Shown piece by piece: positions 6,531 to 7,217 of a stretch of DNA of 7,217 bases (position 1 is the stretch's first letter; every line of letters begins with the position of its first letter). Made by a program: the position numbers and the translations under genes. The DNA is taken from positions 1 through 7,217 of the forward strand of contig JASEHA010000111.1 in the NCBI GenBank assembly GCA_030018795.1, written 5' to 3'. Origin of the DNA: a bacterium. Lineage in GTDB: Bacteria; UBA9089; CG2-30-40-21. The notes under the pieces were generated by a model. That model worked only from the letters and a program-made list of their open reading frames with translations. It ran no database searches and had not been told where the DNA came from.

Positions 6531-6721
6531 TATTTCTCACCATCCTTTTTGCCATTTTTTTTGGCTTTTTCTTCTTTTTCTTGCGGGATATCTTCACAAA
6601 AGTACGGATAGGTTGTTAACCCTAATCCCACCTCTGTAGATATTTCAACTGGAATTCCTTTCTGAAATATTCCATATCTATTTTTTATGCTATCTACCGA
6701 TCCATTATATACTACTATCAT
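6530..6721 (-). CDS. Small phage structural-region protein, unknown function
   Basis: This 63-residue protein starts MIVVYNGSVDSIKNRYGIFQ, continues with KGIPVEISTEVG and a YPYFCED segment, and ends in a Lys/Glu-rich tail (QEKEEKAKKNGKKDGEK). Short proteins with an N-terminal beta module, a PVEIS/PVEV-like strand and a charged tail are common next to head-tail or tube genes in phages, but I know of no assigned function. An in-frame ATG at 6736 would add five residues, but it lies upstream of a perfect AGGAGG (6731-6726) placed 4 nt before ATG 6721, so 6721 is the better start. The stop shares one base with the tail tube ATG, implying coupled translation. The T-rich plus strand at 6545-6585 is this Lys-rich tail, not a terminator. 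Confidence 0.72.
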   Translation of the reverse strand: MIVVYNGSVDSIKNRYGIFQKGIPVEISTEVGLGLTTYPYFCEDIPQEKEEKAKKNGKKDGEK

Positions 6722-6732
6722 AATTCCTCCTA

Positions 6733-7155
6733 TCATATTGTCAATAATTCTTCTTTTCTACCCCATTTTGCCATTGCCAGTGTTAAGCCAGGGTGATACT
6801 CGAAATGAGGATAATCCTTAAAACTCTTAAAATCTCCACCCCACATCATCCCTTGAGCTTTTCCTACTGCTCCAATTTCTTCCCAATAATAACTATCCCA
6901 TACAGCTTTTCCATTTACTACAGGGACAACGTCAAATGCCAGCCCAAAATTATGCCATGATTGTCCTGGTTTTGCATTCGTAATAATTCTACCTGGTTTT
7001 GTTCGACCAATAGCATATATTTCTGCCTGCTCATCCATTGTTCGGAGAGTGCTGGTTATAATTATATCTATACCCTGCTTTGCAAGCTCTGTAACCATCG
7101 TAATTGCTTTTTTTGCTACAATTGGATGCAAATCTTCAATTTTTCTTGATGCCAT
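6733..7155 (-). CDS. M15 family endolysin, L-alanyl-D-glutamate peptidase type
   Basis: This 140-residue enzyme is predicted to cut the peptide stem of peptidoglycan for host lysis. It has the M15/VanY signature SWHNFGLAFD (residues 66-75), giving zinc ligands H68 and D75, and DYPHFE (114-119), giving D114 as likely catalytic acid and H117 as the third ligand, the spacing known from Ply500-type endolysins. STLRTMDEQAEIYAIGRT (35-52) is the conserved substrate-side segment. The protein is a single catalytic domain without a wall-binding domain or signal peptide, so release would need a holin. The ATG at 7155 has AGGAAA upstream and lies 2 nt after a hydrophobic reading frame. Its place just before the tail tube gene is unusual. 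Codons 58-68 are the match of the middle CRISPR spacer. Family assignment is firm; the bond specificity is inferred. Confidence 0.9.
   Translation of the reverse strand: MASRKIEDLHPIVAKKAITMVTELAKQGIDIIITSTLRTMDEQAEIYAIGRTKPGRIITNAKPGQSWHNFGLAFDVVPVVNGKAVWDSYYWEEIGAVGKAQGMMWGGDFKSFKDYPHFEYHPGLTLAMAKWGRKEELLTI
6951..6984 (+). other. Protospacer-like match to the middle CRISPR spacer
   Basis: The spacer at 91-124, read in crRNA orientation (minus strand), matches these 34 bases at 30 positions. Mismatches are at spacer positions 14, 20, 28 and 34, so the first 13 bases, including the seed, are identical. The site lies in the endolysin gene and covers codons 58-68, including the zinc ligand H68. 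The three bases 5' of it on the plus strand are AAT, not the classic AAG. Confidence 0.9.
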
Positions 7156-7157
7156 AG

Positions 7158-7217
7158 TTATTTTCCTAACGCCTCTATTAATAATAAAACCAATAGACCC
7201 ATTGTAGATGTTCCTAC
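7158..7217 (-). CDS. C-terminus of an upstream hydrophobic protein (possible holin), partial
   Basis: On the minus strand the window begins in an open frame of 19 codons followed by TAA at 7160-7158, reading VGTSTMGLLVLLLIEALGK. It ends 2 nt before the endolysin ATG, and the endolysin ribosome site AGGAAA lies within its last codons, the same tight spacing as elsewhere in this operon. The hydrophobic stretch GLLVLLLIEAL and the adjacency to an endolysin suggest a holin or other small membrane protein, but only the tail end is visible. Another frame is also open here, so the frame choice rests on the stop position and hydrophobicity. Confidence 0.45.
   Translation of the reverse strand, partial: VGTSTMGLLVLLLIEALGK

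Noticed and set aside
6545..6585. T-rich plus-strand run as a terminator
   Set aside because: It is the reverse complement of Lys/Glu codons at the end of the small 63-residue protein, with no GC stem, and transcription runs the other way.
1..7217. cas genes or a contractile-tail sheath gene
   Set aside because: No reading frame on either strand shows Cas1, Cas2, Cascade or sheath features. All non-shadow frames are accounted for by lysis and non-contractile tail genes.

Overview
The window is a late structural segment of a tailed bacteriophage or prophage, joined at its left end to a short type I-E-like CRISPR array. Every phage gene is on the minus strand, so the operon runs from right to left. 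Base composition is moderate to low GC. The gene order (lysis genes, tail tube, G/GT tail-assembly chaperones, tape measure, distal tail, baseplate hub) and the absence of a sheath gene between tube and chaperones suggest a siphovirus with a long non-contractile tail. The host genus cannot be named. A type I-E array and an M15 peptidoglycan endopeptidase point only to a bacterial host.

Layout in transcription order (right to left). 7217-7158: hydrophobic C-terminus of an upstream gene, possibly a holin. 7155-6733: M15 L-alanyl-D-glutamate-type endolysin. 6721-6530: small Lys/Glu-tailed protein of unknown role. 6530-5283: tail tube protein with a Thr-rich insert. 5271-4981 and 4984-4793: G-like and T-like chaperone pair, linked by what looks like a -1 programmed frameshift site (A_AAA_AAC, a 7-nt spacer and a 6-bp hairpin). 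4788-2740: tape measure protein. 2740-2000: distal-tail-like protein with an N-terminal discoidin-like fold. 1998-325: baseplate or hub protein with an F5/8 type C domain. 320 leftward: the first 35 codons of another tail gene, which then runs directly into a CRISPR repeat at 214. Genes are packed with TAATG or ATGA overlaps or gaps of at most 12 nt, and there is no intergenic stretch where a promoter or terminator could sit.

The left 214 bases hold four identical 29-nt repeats and three spacers of 32, 34 and 32 nt. The repeat reads as type I-E on the minus strand. The middle spacer matches 30 of 34 bases of the endolysin gene in this same window (6951-6984), over the codons for the zinc-ligand motif. 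All four mismatches look like divergence between homologous genes, and the 13 bases at the PAM-proximal end match perfectly. The array has therefore recorded a close relative of this phage.

The CRISPR-phage junction is abrupt, interrupts a gene, and has no leader. There are two readings. In one, a host array was joined to the phage during assembly through a leader-side spacer identical to the phage (about 215-248). In the other, a mini-array really sits in the phage tail operon and targets a sibling phage. The sequence alone cannot decide between them, but either way the window links an array to the phage family it targets.
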